From assembly GCA_964483805.1 (NCBI GenBank), contig CAZADH010000020.1, positions 1-37,986 on the forward strand: a DNA stretch of 37,986 nucleotides. The letters are read 5' to 3'. Source of the DNA: CAZADH01 sp964483805 (GTDB lineage: Bacteria > Muiribacteriota > Ozemobacteria > Ozemobacterales > Ozemobacteraceae). Positions within the stretch are counted from its first letter, which is position 1. Each line of letters begins with the position of its first letter. Made by a program: the position numbers and the translations under genes. The notes under the pieces were generated by a model. The model was not told where the DNA came from. It worked only from the letters and a program-made list of their open reading frames with translations, and ran no database searches. This document shows, in pieces, positions 16,798 through 26,400 of this stretch.

Positions 16798-17364
16798 TCA
16801 CTGAGGATTGGCCAGCGCGGGCATCCGCACCGAACCGGGAGTGACGGCAGCGCCGAGCGCGGTGCCGCGCGGTGCCGTTTCGAGCCTGCCGATCGTGCGC
16901 CGCAGGGTGTGGCTGAGAATATGAACGATCGACCGGTACTGACGTCGTTGCGCTTTGGGATACACCAGGTCGAAGGTGACCAACACATTGTCGGCGATGG
17001 TCTTGCGATAGTAAATGGTGTCGCCGCGATACCCGGACAACACGAACCAGTTGCCCTTCTGCCGACGAAAGGTCACACTCTTTTCGGCCAGCATCGCCGT
17101 TTTCAACAGCGCCTTGACCGGGGCGTCGTCAACGTTGTGAGAGCCATACACTGTCAATATCGCCTTTCCGTCGGGCGAAACGAACCGCTGCCCGTCGCGA
17201 TTGTCGGACTCACCCTGCCCCTTGAACGCCCCGACCGGGAACGAGATCGCATAGCCGAACCGCACATTCTCGTAGTTCTCGAGCGTGACGGCCGCGGCCG
17301 GCAACCAGGCCACCATCAGCGTCAGCAGCAACACCCCCACCCGTCGGACCACGCCTCCGTGCAT
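16798..17364 (-). CDS. Exported protein of unknown function
   Basis: 188 residues from ATG 17364, with AGGAGGAG upstream; the longer reading overlaps the STAS gene and is rejected. A signal peptide (VGVLLLTLMVAWLPAAA) is followed by VTLENYENVRFGYAISFPVGAFKGQGESDN and a run of beta strands (SYG/DGKAILTVYGSH, GNWFVLSGYRGDTIYYRKT, LVTFDLVYPKAQ). This resembles small periplasmic proteins that begin with a PsbP- or DUF1795-like YGYSI..P motif; the match is weak. Position 38 bp after the STAS gene suggests a common transcript with the partner-switch proteins. Confidence 0.7.
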   Translation of the reverse strand: MHGGVVRRVGVLLLTLMVAWLPAAAVTLENYENVRFGYAISFPVGAFKGQGESDNRDGQRFVSPDGKAILTVYGSHNVDDAPVKALLKTAMLAEKSVTFRRQKGNWFVLSGYRGDTIYYRKTIADNVLVTFDLVYPKAQRRQYRSIVHILSHTLRRTIGRLETAPRGTALGAAVTPGSVRMPALANPQ

Positions 17365-17402
17365 ATCTTCTCCTCCTCGCGGCATCGCCAACCGCCCCAC
17401 CG

Positions 17403-17747
17403 TCACGATGGCTTGACCAACAGGGCAATCGCGTCGTCGGGCGTGGCACAACTCGTCAGAACTGTCTCGAGCTTCACCAGGTGCAGCAACTGTCGCACCC
17501 GCGCACCCACACCCGCGAGGACGACGCGGCCGCCCCGGGCCCGGGCCGACCGCTCGGTGGTCAACAAAAGGCCCAGGCCCGTGCTGTCGATCATCGCCAC
17601 CCGGGTCAGATCGAGAACGACCCCCGTCGCCTCCCCCACCGCAGTTGCCAGGTCGACCCCGAGTTCGCGCGCATTCGAAGCGTCGAGGTAAGGCACCTCG
17701 AACACGACCACGCACACGGGGCCAGACCGCTTGCAGCTCAGTGACAT
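17403..17747 (-). CDS. STAS-domain anti-sigma factor antagonist-like protein
   Basis: 114 residues from ATG 17747. It is a single STAS domain with the key motif AMIDSTGLG; Ser55 is the expected phosphorylation site. In Bacillus-type partner switching, an RsbW kinase phosphorylates this Ser and an RsbU phosphatase removes it, and the unphosphorylated antagonist binds the anti-sigma protein. It starts 23 bp after the gene for a PP2C-RsbW fusion, its likely partner. No sigma factor gene is nearby. The target is therefore unknown; the adjacent three-HTH LuxR protein is a possible output. Confidence 0.88.
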   Translation of the reverse strand: MSLSCKRSGPVCVVVFEVPYLDASNARELGVDLATAVGEATGVVLDLTRVAMIDSTGLGLLLTTERSARARGGRVVLAGVGARVRQLLHLVKLETVLTSCATPDDAIALLVKPS

Positions 17748-17770
17748 GGGTGCATCGCCTTGTTGCCACC

Positions 17771-19810
17771 TCAACGTGAACGGGCCAGGCGCGTCAATAC
17801 AACGCATGGACGACCCGACGGATCGCTCGTGTAGTGCACCTCATCGACGAGACGCGCCACCAGGTAATGGCCGATGCCCGCACTGTCATGGGCCTCGTAA
17901 CCCGGCAACGATCCGCCTTCGGGCAGGATCTTGGCGGAGGTGAAGGTCAGGCGGATGCGGTCACGCGCCGCTTCGATTCTCACTTCGACCTCGCCGGCGG
18001 ATTGGGCGGCACCCCCGTGCCGGATGATACCCGACAGCGTCTCGGTGGCCGCGACCTCGAGACTCTCGACATCTTCGAGCGCGTACTGTTGCGCAACCTC
18101 GCGCACACAGAATTGGCGCAGAAAATCGCGCATCGCCGGCAGTTCGCTGTAGTTGGCGGCGAATCGCATCGTGGCCTGCGCCAGGGGCAAATGCCCCGCA
18201 TCGAACTGCACCCGCACACCCAGGACGGTCACATCGTCGGCAAACTTCCGCGACCGATCGCCGCCGTACAACAGCTCGAGAACCTGGGCCAGTTGGGCCT
18301 CGGGATCGAGCGATCGGTGCTCCCACACCCGGGCGCAGATCATGTCTCCCGCAGTCGCCCCCGTGAGCGGCCCGAGCCCGTCGGAGAGACCGTCGGAGTA
18401 GAAATACACGGTATCACCCGGCGCCAGGGCGTACGAACGCTGGTCGAAGTTCTTCTTCTCGAGGAACCCCATCGGCATGCCACCCAACACGAACTCGCGA
18501 CACCGTCCCTCGCTCTCGCGACAGAGAACCGGGTACGGATGACCGCAGTTGATCAGATCGAGTCGGGCGTTGCGCAAATCGAAGCGGGCGAGAACCAGGG
18601 TCGCATAACTCTCGACCTGCAACAGATGCGGCACGACCTCATCGTGGACGCTCTCGATCATCGAGCGCAGCGTCGGCCGATGGTGGTCGGCCGCGTGCCG
18701 CGGGTCGCCCCGCAATGCCCGCAGAAACGCGCTCTTGATCGCCGCACCGGTGATCGCCGCCGCCATTCCCTTGCCCATGACGTCGCCGATGACGACATCG
18801 ACACACCAATCGTCGTGCACGAAAAAATCGAAAAAGTCACCGTCGACCGCAAGACTCGGAATCGACCGCACGGCAAACCGCAATCCCGGCAGATGCCGCG
18901 GTGGTGTCCCGAGCAACAACCGTTGCTGAATGGCGGCAGCCAGGGTCTCCTCGGCCAGACGCATGGCGGCAAGGAGCCGTTCGGTTTCTTTGCGCTCACT
19001 GATGTCGCTGTGGGTGCCGATCACCCGGCGCGGCCGTCCATCCGCCGTACGACCGACGACCTTGCCGCGATCGAGCACCCATTTGTATTTACCGTCTTTG
19101 CAGCGGACCCGATGCTCGCTCGAGTAACACGTTGTATTGCCATTCAGATGATCGGTGATCTGCGCCATGACCTGGGCGAGATCGTCCGGGTGCACGCGTT
19201 GTTTCCACTCAGCGAGCGTGTCACCAATCTCGTGTTCGGCATACCCGAGCATGGCCTTCCATTGCGGCGAGAAGTAGACCCGGTCGGTGGTCGCATCCCA
19301 GTCCCACACCCCGTCGCCGGCGCCTTCGAGCGCATACTGCCACCGCTCTTCGCTCTCGCGCAGCCGCTGTCGGTCGTTCCAACTCTTGACCAGTGAATCG
19401 ACCAGCGACAGCAGCTCTTCGGGATCGCACGGCTTCTTGAGGAAATAGATATTCTCCCGCAGCCGCTGCCGCACCAGTTGCGTCGGCACCTCGGCGAAGG
19501 CCGTGACGATGACGATGTTCACGAGGGGGTCGAGACGGCGCAGTTGCTCGGCCACGTCGAGACCGGTTCCTGTCGGCAGCATGCGCATGGCGAGCAAACA
19601 GAGCGGCACCCGCTGGCCCGCCGCCAGATACCGGGCAAAGCACGCGAGCAATGGATGGCCGTCGGCGAACACCTCGACCTCGTAACTCGTATCGCCCGGG
19701 CCGGTCGACGACGCCCCACCAGCGTCGAGCGACTCCCGAGGCTCGAGCAGCCTCAGGTATCGGTCGAGGGTCTCGCGCTCGTCATCGGCAATGAGAATCC
19801 GTTTGTTCAT
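17771..19810 (-). CDS. Receiver(pseudo)-PAS-PP2C phosphatase-RsbW-like fusion
   Basis: 679 residues in four parts. Residues 1-140 are receiver-like: acidic Asp9/Asp10, Thr103 and Lys126 are kept, but the phosphoacceptor position reads LLAMRM with Ala74, and there is an insertion at about 25-45. A PAS/PAC domain follows at about 150-275 (WQYALEGAGDGVWDWD...HSDISERKE). The SpoIIE/PP2C phosphatase (about 285-525) keeps its metal residues: VDGDFFDFF, GDVMGKG, YSDGLSDG and DDVTVL. The last ~130 residues are RsbW-like (EVAATETLSGIIRHGG...GIGHYLVARLVDEV), but the N-box Asn is Gly and the G1 Asp is absent. Expected role: dephosphorylate the STAS protein encoded just downstream in response to a PAS signal or partner binding. 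The kinase end looks unable to bind ATP. Confidence 0.9.
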   Translation of the reverse strand: MNKRILIADDERETLDRYLRLLEPRESLDAGGASSTGPGDTSYEVEVFADGHPLLACFARYLAAGQRVPLCLLAMRMLPTGTGLDVAEQLRRLDPLVNIVIVTAFAEVPTQLVRQRLRENIYFLKKPCDPEELLSLVDSLVKSWNDRQRLRESEERWQYALEGAGDGVWDWDATTDRVYFSPQWKAMLGYAEHEIGDTLAEWKQRVHPDDLAQVMAQITDHLNGNTTCYSSEHRVRCKDGKYKWVLDRGKVVGRTADGRPRRVIGTHSDISERKETERLLAAMRLAEETLAAAIQQRLLLGTPPRHLPGLRFAVRSIPSLAVDGDFFDFFVHDDWCVDVVIGDVMGKGMAAAITGAAIKSAFLRALRGDPRHAADHHRPTLRSMIESVHDEVVPHLLQVESYATLVLARFDLRNARLDLINCGHPYPVLCRESEGRCREFVLGGMPMGFLEKKNFDQRSYALAPGDTVYFYSDGLSDGLGPLTGATAGDMICARVWEHRSLDPEAQLAQVLELLYGGDRSRKFADDVTVLGVRVQFDAGHLPLAQATMRFAANYSELPAMRDFLRQFCVREVAQQYALEDVESLEVAATETLSGIIRHGGAAQSAGEVEVRIEAARDRIRLTFTSAKILPEGGSLPGYEAHDSAGIGHYLVARLVDEVHYTSDPSGRPCVVLTRLARSR

Positions 19811-19823
19811 GGGCCGGCCCGGC

Positions 19824-20747
19824 TCAACCGCGGGTCTTGCCCTCCGCCCCGGTATGCCGCGCCTTCTCCTCCAACCAGCAGCGCATGAGATCGCTGCGAT
19901 CGGTGAAACGCATCTTCTTATACAACCGCTCGCGCACGCACTTGATCGTCGACGGACTCAGACCGAGCGTCTGCGCGATCATCGAGCGACTCATGCCCAT
20001 CGCCAGAAAGCTGAGCACCTCCAGTTCGCGTTTGGTGAGCCGCGGTCCGACCATGACCTCGTCGTGGAGCCAGTCGACGGTCTCGACGGGCGGTGGGGCA
20101 ATCAGCTCGTGCCGGGTGGCATAGCGCACGAGGTCGACATTGGTCTTGAAGCCCATCTTGCGAAAGAGCCGTTCTTTGAAGGTCTTGACCGTCGATTTCT
20201 TGATGCCCAGCGCGTGCGCGATCACCGGGTAGGTCTGCCCGGCGGCCAGGCGCGCCAGCACGGTCAGCTCACGCTGCGACAATTTCTTGGCCTCGGTGTA
20301 CGGGACGGCGGCTCTCTTCGGCTTGCGCGCGGTCGCGGGCCACGGCGCCTCGTGGTGCTCCAGATACTCGAGCATCTCGGCCTTGTCGGCAAACCCCATC
20401 TTGTGGAACATGCGCCGCTTGTAGGTGTTGATGCTCTCGTGGCTCACGCCGATGGCCTCGGCCAGTTCGGCAATCGAGCGGTCTTCAGCCAGACCGCGCA
20501 TCGTCTCGAGTTCACGAGACGAGAGCAGGGCCACGCGGGGATCTGCATGTGCGACCGGCCGCAGCCGACCGACGCGTCGTCGCCGCGCTGCCCGCCGCGG
20601 TTTCCGCTGCCCCTGCCCGCTTTCTTGGGATCTGCGCCCACCGGCGGTGCGTCGCCCGCCGCCGCTGTCGCGCAGAGATGCCGCAACCGCAAGTACCGGG
20701 GTCGTCAACCACTTCTTGCCATCGTATTTACGTTGTAATTTCGCCAC
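19824..20747 (-). CDS. Protein with three tandem LuxR-type HTH domains
   Basis: 307 residues from GTG 20747, with GAGGAA upstream. After a basic, low-complexity N-terminus (about 25-65) come three separate LuxR/GerE helix-turn-helix domains, at about 75-130 (LSSRELETMRGLAEDRS...INTYKRRMFHKMGF), 155-211 (LSQRELTVLARLAAGQT...VKTFKERLFRKMGF) and 236-292 (LTKRELEVLSFLAMGMS...IKCVRERLYKKMRF). There is no receiver or ligand-binding domain. Typical LuxR proteins have one HTH and dimerise; this chain could bind repeated half-sites by itself. Its stop is 13 bp before the receiver-PAS-PP2C-RsbW gene, so the two, plus the STAS gene, form an operon. It probably represses or activates a regulon under that module's control (inference). 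Confidence 0.9.
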   Translation of the reverse strand: MAKLQRKYDGKKWLTTPVLAVAASLRDSGGGRRTAGGRRSQESGQGQRKPRRAARRRRVGRLRPVAHADPRVALLSSRELETMRGLAEDRSIAELAEAIGVSHESINTYKRRMFHKMGFADKAEMLEYLEHHEAPWPATARKPKRAAVPYTEAKKLSQRELTVLARLAAGQTYPVIAHALGIKKSTVKTFKERLFRKMGFKTNVDLVRYATRHELIAPPPVETVDWLHDEVMVGPRLTKRELEVLSFLAMGMSRSMIAQTLGLSPSTIKCVRERLYKKMRFTDRSDLMRCWLEEKARHTGAEGKTRG

Positions 20748-20811
20748 AGATTCCTCACAGAGAACATGAAATTGCGCGCGCCGGCGCCGGAATGATTATA
20801 CATGTCGAACC

Positions 20812-20830
20812 NNNNNNNNNNNNNNNNNNN
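20812..20830. other. Assembly gap (19 N)
   Basis: Nineteen N lie in the intergenic space between the antiporter stop and the LuxR-type gene start. Promoter content here cannot be judged. Confidence 0.99.
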
Positions 20831-20872
20831 GCTGTTTATCGGCGTCCCCTGCCAGAGTTAGGCGGCTGTGTA

Positions 20873-22582
20873 TCACGCGGGAGGCAGGACGCAATCGCCG
20901 CTGTCGGCTGCGTGGCCGGCACGTAACTCGCGACAGCGGATGGCGTCAAGCAGACGGCGGACCTCACTCTCGGGTGTGTTCATGGCCTGCAAGACCTGGT
21001 GCGCCATCTCGAGCCCGCTTTCGAGGTCGACGGCGACGACGCGGGCACACCCGGCCGCCAACAATGCCGTCCGCTCAGCGGCGGCGTCGGCCTGCGCCAG
21101 CCCGATGAAGGACAGGCCGCGGGCTGCCCGGTGCGCCATCACCGCCTGCGTTTCCGTCAGATCGGTCTGGGTGAACAACACCACGCGGGCCCGGGCCAGT
21201 CCCGCGGCGTCCAACACCGTCTCCTGGCCGGGATCCCCGTAGATCATCGGCAACCCTTGTGCCTGGCCTTCATGAAACGACTGATACAGCGGCTCGATCA
21301 CCACGAACGGCGTTTTGTTCGCCCGCAACGCGAGGGCAACGTAGCGCGCAAATTTACCACCGCCGGCAACAATGACGTGGTCTTGCATGGGCTCGCGCGG
21401 CAGGTTGATCGCCACCACCCCGTCTTCGGGCCACAGCCGCCGCAGACCGCGGTAGAAGGGAGCCACCAGCCGCGCCGCCACCGGCCCGATCAGCATCGAG
21501 ACGATGACGGTGTTGAGAACGATCGAGTAGACATCGGGTGCCAGCGCCCCTTCGGCGGCGCCGGTGCGAATGACCACGAACGCGATTTCGGAGATGGGCA
21601 GCATGCCGAAGAACACCGCGACCGGAATGATGCGCCGGTAGCCAAACGCGTAGGTGACCGCACCGAGCAGAAAACCGCGCCCGAAACAGACGGCGCCGAC
21701 CAGAGCGATGATCTCACTCGCGTGCCGCCACAACAGAACCGGATCGAGCAGCATGCCGACCGAGACGAAGAACACCAGACTGAACAGGTCGCGCAGCGGA
21801 ATCATCTCGACCAACGCCTTGTGCCCGTACTCGGACTCGTTGAGCACCAGGCCGGTCACGAACGCCCCAAACGCCAGCGACAGACCGGCAAGGTGCGAGA
21901 TGTAACCGATGCCCAGGCCGAGGCCGATGACGGCGAGCATGAACAGCTCGCGCGAGTTGAAGCGGGCGATAAAGCGCAACCACAGCGGCGTCAGGTGGGT
22001 GCCGACCACGCGCATGATGGCGAGAAACGCCACCGTATAGACGAACGGCAGGAACACGCCAGCAACACTGACCCCGCTCTTCATGATGCCACCCAGCAGG
22101 ATCATCAACGGAATCACGGTCAGATCCTGGACGATCGACATGCCGAGCATCACCCGCCCCGACAGGGTGCGCAGGTGACCGCGGTCGGTCAAGGTCTTGA
22201 GAATGACGGCGGTGCTCGATGACACCACCGCGGCGCCGAACCACCACGACGCCGTAACGGACCATCCCGCTGCCTGGCCGACGGCAAAACCCATGAAGAA
22301 CGTCAATACAACTTGAATACATGTGCCGGCGATGGCCACCCCGCGAATCGGCAGCAGGTCTTTCAGGGTGAACTCGAGCCCGAGCGAGAACAGGAGCAAG
22401 GCAACGCCAATGTCGGCCAATTGCTCGATCTGCGGAATGCCGGAAACCGTCACGCCGCCGGTATGCGGCCCGACGATGACCCCGGCGAGGATATAGCCAA
22501 GAAACAGGGGCTGCCCGACGCTCCTGGCCAGCAACCCGCTCGCCAGGCCGACGACGATGATGAGAATCAGATCGGAGATCAT
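20873..22582 (-). CDS. Kef/CPA2-type cation:proton antiporter with TrkA-N domain
   Basis: 569 residues from ATG 22582. About twelve hydrophobic segments span residues 1-385, with family phrases such as GYILAGVIVGPHTGG, IGVALLLFSLGLEFTLKDLL and MSIVQDLTVIPL. A cytoplasmic Rossmann domain (about 400-520; DHVIVAGGGKFARYVALAL and a later Gly-rich turn) is the TrkA-N/RCK module that binds nucleotide and gates transport. Kef-type proteins exchange K+ or Na+ for H+, for protection against electrophile stress or for pH and ion homeostasis; which ion is not readable from sequence. Upstream lie degenerate repeat ends and no obvious gene. Confidence 0.93.
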   Translation of the reverse strand: MISDLILIIVVGLASGLLARSVGQPLFLGYILAGVIVGPHTGGVTVSGIPQIEQLADIGVALLLFSLGLEFTLKDLLPIRGVAIAGTCIQVVLTFFMGFAVGQAAGWSVTASWWFGAAVVSSSTAVILKTLTDRGHLRTLSGRVMLGMSIVQDLTVIPLMILLGGIMKSGVSVAGVFLPFVYTVAFLAIMRVVGTHLTPLWLRFIARFNSRELFMLAVIGLGLGIGYISHLAGLSLAFGAFVTGLVLNESEYGHKALVEMIPLRDLFSLVFFVSVGMLLDPVLLWRHASEIIALVGAVCFGRGFLLGAVTYAFGYRRIIPVAVFFGMLPISEIAFVVIRTGAAEGALAPDVYSIVLNTVIVSMLIGPVAARLVAPFYRGLRRLWPEDGVVAINLPREPMQDHVIVAGGGKFARYVALALRANKTPFVVIEPLYQSFHEGQAQGLPMIYGDPGQETVLDAAGLARARVVLFTQTDLTETQAVMAHRAARGLSFIGLAQADAAAERTALLAAGCARVVAVDLESGLEMAHQVLQAMNTPESEVRRLLDAIRCRELRAGHAADSGDCVLPPA

Positions 22583-22881
22583 GATGGTTGTTGCCTCGAG
22601 GTTGCGTCAACGTTCACACGTCATCACGAAAACGGATGCAGCCACGGTCGCCAACAAAGACACCCCCATGATACCTCGAATGCGCCGGGCGGTAAATGCA
22701 GCAAAAAATTCCACACTCTCAACCCTCACCAACACAAACCCACTTTTTTCATAGACAGATTTTCAGGACATCCTTTTCGGAGCCGTGCTTTTCTTGGTGA
22801 CAGCTTTTTTTGGTGACATGATCCGTATTTTCCATTTCCGTATCTTCAGGCATACTCGGATATTCCCGGTGACACGTATTT

Positions 22882-22983
22882 CGGGACATGATACGTATTT
22901 CATTCCTGCAGTTGTGCCACTTTTCTGCCATGGATGCCGCCCAACGTGGCATCGGTCGTTGATTTAATCAGTATCATGTCACC
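22882..22983 (+). repeat. 102-bp terminal-inverted-repeat element, copy 1
   Basis: It ends in AATCAGTATCATGTCACC, the inverse of the left end GGTGACATGATACGTATT (16 of 18 bases pair in copy 2; the left end is slightly decayed here). The interior is nearly identical to copy 2 at 26833. There is no coding capacity, so it is MITE-like. Same orientation as the other two copies. Confidence 0.75.
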
Positions 22984-23167
22984 GCTTTTTCTCGCTGCCG
23001 GGTTCCGCGCGACCGGCTGGTTTGGCCCGACGACGCGTCCCCTGCCCGCGAGCCTCCACGCCATCGGCTGTGCGGTTCATCGATGCCGACACTTTGGCCA
23101 TCGCAGCCAACTCCTGACGATTGCTAATGTATTTACGGAGTTTGTTCACCACAAAAAACCTCACCAT
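22979..23167 (-). CDS. Doubtful small basic ORF
   Basis: 62 codons from ATG 23167: MVRFFVVNKLRKYISNRQELAAMA, then a very basic tail ending in KKR. The AT-rich start is followed by a helix-like segment, so it may be real, but no Shine-Dalgarno is close. The stop lies within the end of repeat copy 1. No family is recognised. Confidence 0.3.
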   Translation of the reverse strand: MVRFFVVNKLRKYISNRQELAAMAKVSASMNRTADGVEARGQGTRRRAKPAGRAEPGSEKKR

Positions 23168-23422
23168 GTTCGCTGGGTTCGCCCCCGCCTGCCGCGGGTG
23201 GCGGCCGGACCTGATCGCCGGCGTCTTGGCAGAGACTGGTTCCAGGCTGCCGCAACGATCGTCGGTCGCGTGATCAATCATTACCACAAGGACAGTATCG
23301 ACGCGTGTTCTACCGAGCGCATCGGACCGAACCCGCTTCAGTTGCTGACGCTGTTGTGGTAGCATGTCCGAAGCAAGCGTCGACCTGCAATTGCCGGCAA
23401 CGCAATGGGGGGAGGAACTCAT

Positions 23423-26400
23423 TTGACCGCACGTCACCTGTTGGTTTCCCTGTGGGTCTCGCTCGTTCTTCTGACAGGCTGTCTGCCCGGCCACAACCCG
23501 ACGACCGATCCGGCAGGATACGCTGGCACCAGCAGCGCCGGGATTGCGGGCGGCGCCGACGTACGGTTCGCGGTGCGCCTCGACGAAGCGCCCGCAACAC
23601 CATCGCGGCAGCCCGTTCCTGAGGCGGCCATTCGCGCTGCGGCCGGCACTGTGGTGCGATTCGAACTGATCACGATTCGGCCCACCGACGCGCTCAACCC
23701 GACCACCATCCGGGCGACCGATGTCGTGGCGATTGGCGACACGGCCAGCGCCCATTTCACCGACGTGCCGATCGCGCCCACCCTCGCGCGAATCACGATC
23801 GCCAGCGGGTCGGTCGCCAACGCGACAGCGTTTCGCGGGGCCCTCGATCTGAGCGCCGGTCCGAACACGATCGTCGTGAACCCGAAGGGGTCACGCCTTT
23901 CGCGCGATGTGCTGGCGGCTGCGGTCGAAGCGGTCATCGCCAATCCGACGGTGCTGGCGCTATCGGGCACCGGCCTCGTCGGCCGACTCGAGACCCTGGT
24001 CGCGACACTCGATCGCAGCAGCGCCGCGGTGTATCAAACGGTCGGCGACCTGGCCGTCCAGCACGTGGCGATGCCGCCGTCCACGTTGTCACAGGCAACG
24101 GCGTTGCGACTCTCGGTGGCCGTGGCGTCGGCCGCATTTGGTGGTTGGCAGCCGAATCCGGCGGCTTCCGGAGACCGCCTCCGCGGCGGGGTCATCGACG
24201 CGGCTGGCAACACCTACTTTGCCCACAATACGCGCAACGTGATCGTGCGCCTGACCCCCGACGGCCGGTTCGACGTCTTCGCCGGAACCGTTGACACACC
24301 CGGCTGGGTCGATGGCATGGGCGTCGCGGCACAGCTTTCCGGTCCACTCGATGTGGCCATCGACGGCACCGGGAACTTCATGGTCCCGGAGATTTATCGC
24401 ATCCGCAGGGTCAGTAGTGCCGGGGCGGTGTCGTGGCTGGCCGGCACACCCTACCGGACCACGCCGACCGGCCTGGTGGAGGGTGCGGAAGTGCCGCTCG
24501 CGCAGGTCTACAGTCTGGTGGTCGGTCCGACCGGCGACGCAGCCGTTTGCGAGCCCTCTGCCAATGTGATTCGCAGGGTCACGGCCGCCGGGCAGATAAC
24601 AACCCTCGGCGGGGCGTTCAATCAGAGCGGTCACGTCGATGGTGCGGCGGCCGCCAGTCGCTTTTACGGTCCGACCGATGCCGCCTATGACGGTTCGGGC
24701 CGGCTCTATGTCACGGATACCGGCAATCATTGCATACGTCGTATTGCTGCCGACGGTACGGTTTCGACCCTGGCGGGTCAGCCGGGAGACGCCGGGCTCG
24801 GGGTCGTGGATGGCACCGGCAGCCTGGCGCGACTGTATGCTCCCGAGTTGATCACCACCGACACCAACGGGAACTCGGTGGTCCTCGACAACGGCACGTC
24901 CTCGAAGGCGCTGCGGCTGGTCACGGCCGATGGAGCCGTGCGAACCCTTGCCGGCAATCTCAATGACCAGTCGGCATGGTGCAACGGCGTCGGGGCCGAG
25001 GCCCGGCTCGCCCAGGTGCAGGACATCTGGTTCGATCGCAGCGGCCAACTGCGACTGCTCGAGCGCTGGTGGAATGGCAATACAGCGTATTACTTCATCC
25101 GCGCCGCCGAACCGGTGTTCGGCACAGCCCAGCCCGACGTCAAGCTACGCGTGACGGCACTGGCCGGCCGGTCGACCACCCCGGTCGATCTGCGGCCGAT
25201 GTTGCAGCACCCGGTCCCGCCCAAGATCTACGTCGCCTTCGAGGAAAACGGCGTCGCACAGCGGGTGCCGTTGCGCACCTTGACGGCCGGCGACTTCGAC
25301 GACAAGGGCGTGGTCAACAGTCTGGTCACCGTCTCCGGCGCGCTGCGTGGCCGGGCGCGGGCCGGGGAACTGTCGCTCGAGGTCAGCGACGACAAGGGTC
25401 CCGTGCTGTCGCGGTATGTCAAAGCGCCGGCTTCGGCAACCCTGGCGACCGAGATTCCGGTGCAGGTCGATGCGATCACAACAGCGAAGGCACTGGTCTA
25501 TGCCGAGGCCCGACGCACGCAGCCGACGTTGTTCGCCGACATCGACGACTTCGATCGCAAGGGGCCGGTGACCCTGGCGCGCACGATCTTCCCCAACGCC
25601 GATGCCAACAGCACGGTCGAACGGGTGCATCAGTCGGCCACCAAGTATGTGCTCAATCAACAACTCAACAACACCGCCGGGTATGTTGCCAACGCCCAGA
25701 GCCTCATAACCAAGGTGCAGAGCGACGTCTTCGTCGGCAAGTACGGTGACCCGGTCACCAGCGCCCAGCCCGATGCGTTTGGTGTCGATGACATCACCAT
25801 TGGCAACTACCTCGGCGGAACGGCAGCGCCGCCTGTCTTCGCATTGCAGATCGCCACTCTCGCGGCCGACATCTTCAGCGGGGCGCAGGTGTATTCGGGG
25901 CGCGGCTTTGCCATCGATGCGGCCGGCACGGTGTTCGTCACCAACCGTTACTCGGTCAACCGTCTCGGCACCGACGGCCGGTTGAGCATCGTGGCCGGCA
26001 CTGACGGATACGTCCTCGAGAACCCGATTGAGTATCTGAGCGCTATCGCCCATGCAGGCGATGGCTCGTTCTACATGCTCGATCGGAGCGGCGGACAGCT
26101 CCGGCATCTCGCCGTCGGTGCAACCGTCACGACAGTGTCCGAGGGGTCCTTCCCGGCCAACTCGTGCCAGGACCTCGCCGTGGCGCCCGATGGCGCCATC
26201 TTCGTGGCCAGCCCGTACGCGCTGATGCGCAGGCAGGGCGCCGCCTCGTTCACGGTGCTGGCTGGCTCGGCGCCGTTGCCCGGCGGCGTTTTCGAGGGCG
26301 GCGCCATCGACGGCCCCGGGGCCACGGCCCGTTTCGGCGCGCCGGATGGCGGACTGACATCGCTGGCCATTGATGCCACCGGCCAGGTCTTCGTCGGCGA

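Larger units (their letters stand above)
22583..23422. other. Intergenic region with repeat ends and one doubtful small ORF
   Basis: The left part (22583-22795) shows no gene. At 22796, 22812, 22868 and 22883 there are four degenerate copies of the same repeat left end (GGTGACA...CGTATT). A full 102-bp element follows at 22882-22983. The right part (22984-23422) contains a possible 62-residue minus-strand ORF and the NHL gene's leader, whose GGGGGGAGG serves as ribosome binding site. Confidence 0.6.

Noticed and set aside
16798..17769. Long reading (323 codons) of the exported protein
   Set aside because: The first 135 codons overlap the STAS gene out of frame and are Gly/Arg-rich; the start at 17364 has AGGAGGAG and a signal peptide.
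17834..19396. A 520-codon plus-strand frame over the receiver-PP2C-RsbW gene
   Set aside because: Antisense shadow of a well-supported gene; no start signal or protein motif.
20748..20872. Promoter or regulatory site between the LuxR3 and antiporter genes
   Set aside because: The N gap removes the relevant bases.
24089..25048. Minus-strand 319-codon frame inside the NHL gene
   Set aside because: No ribosome site and low-complexity antisense translation; the plus frame carries regular NHL repeats.
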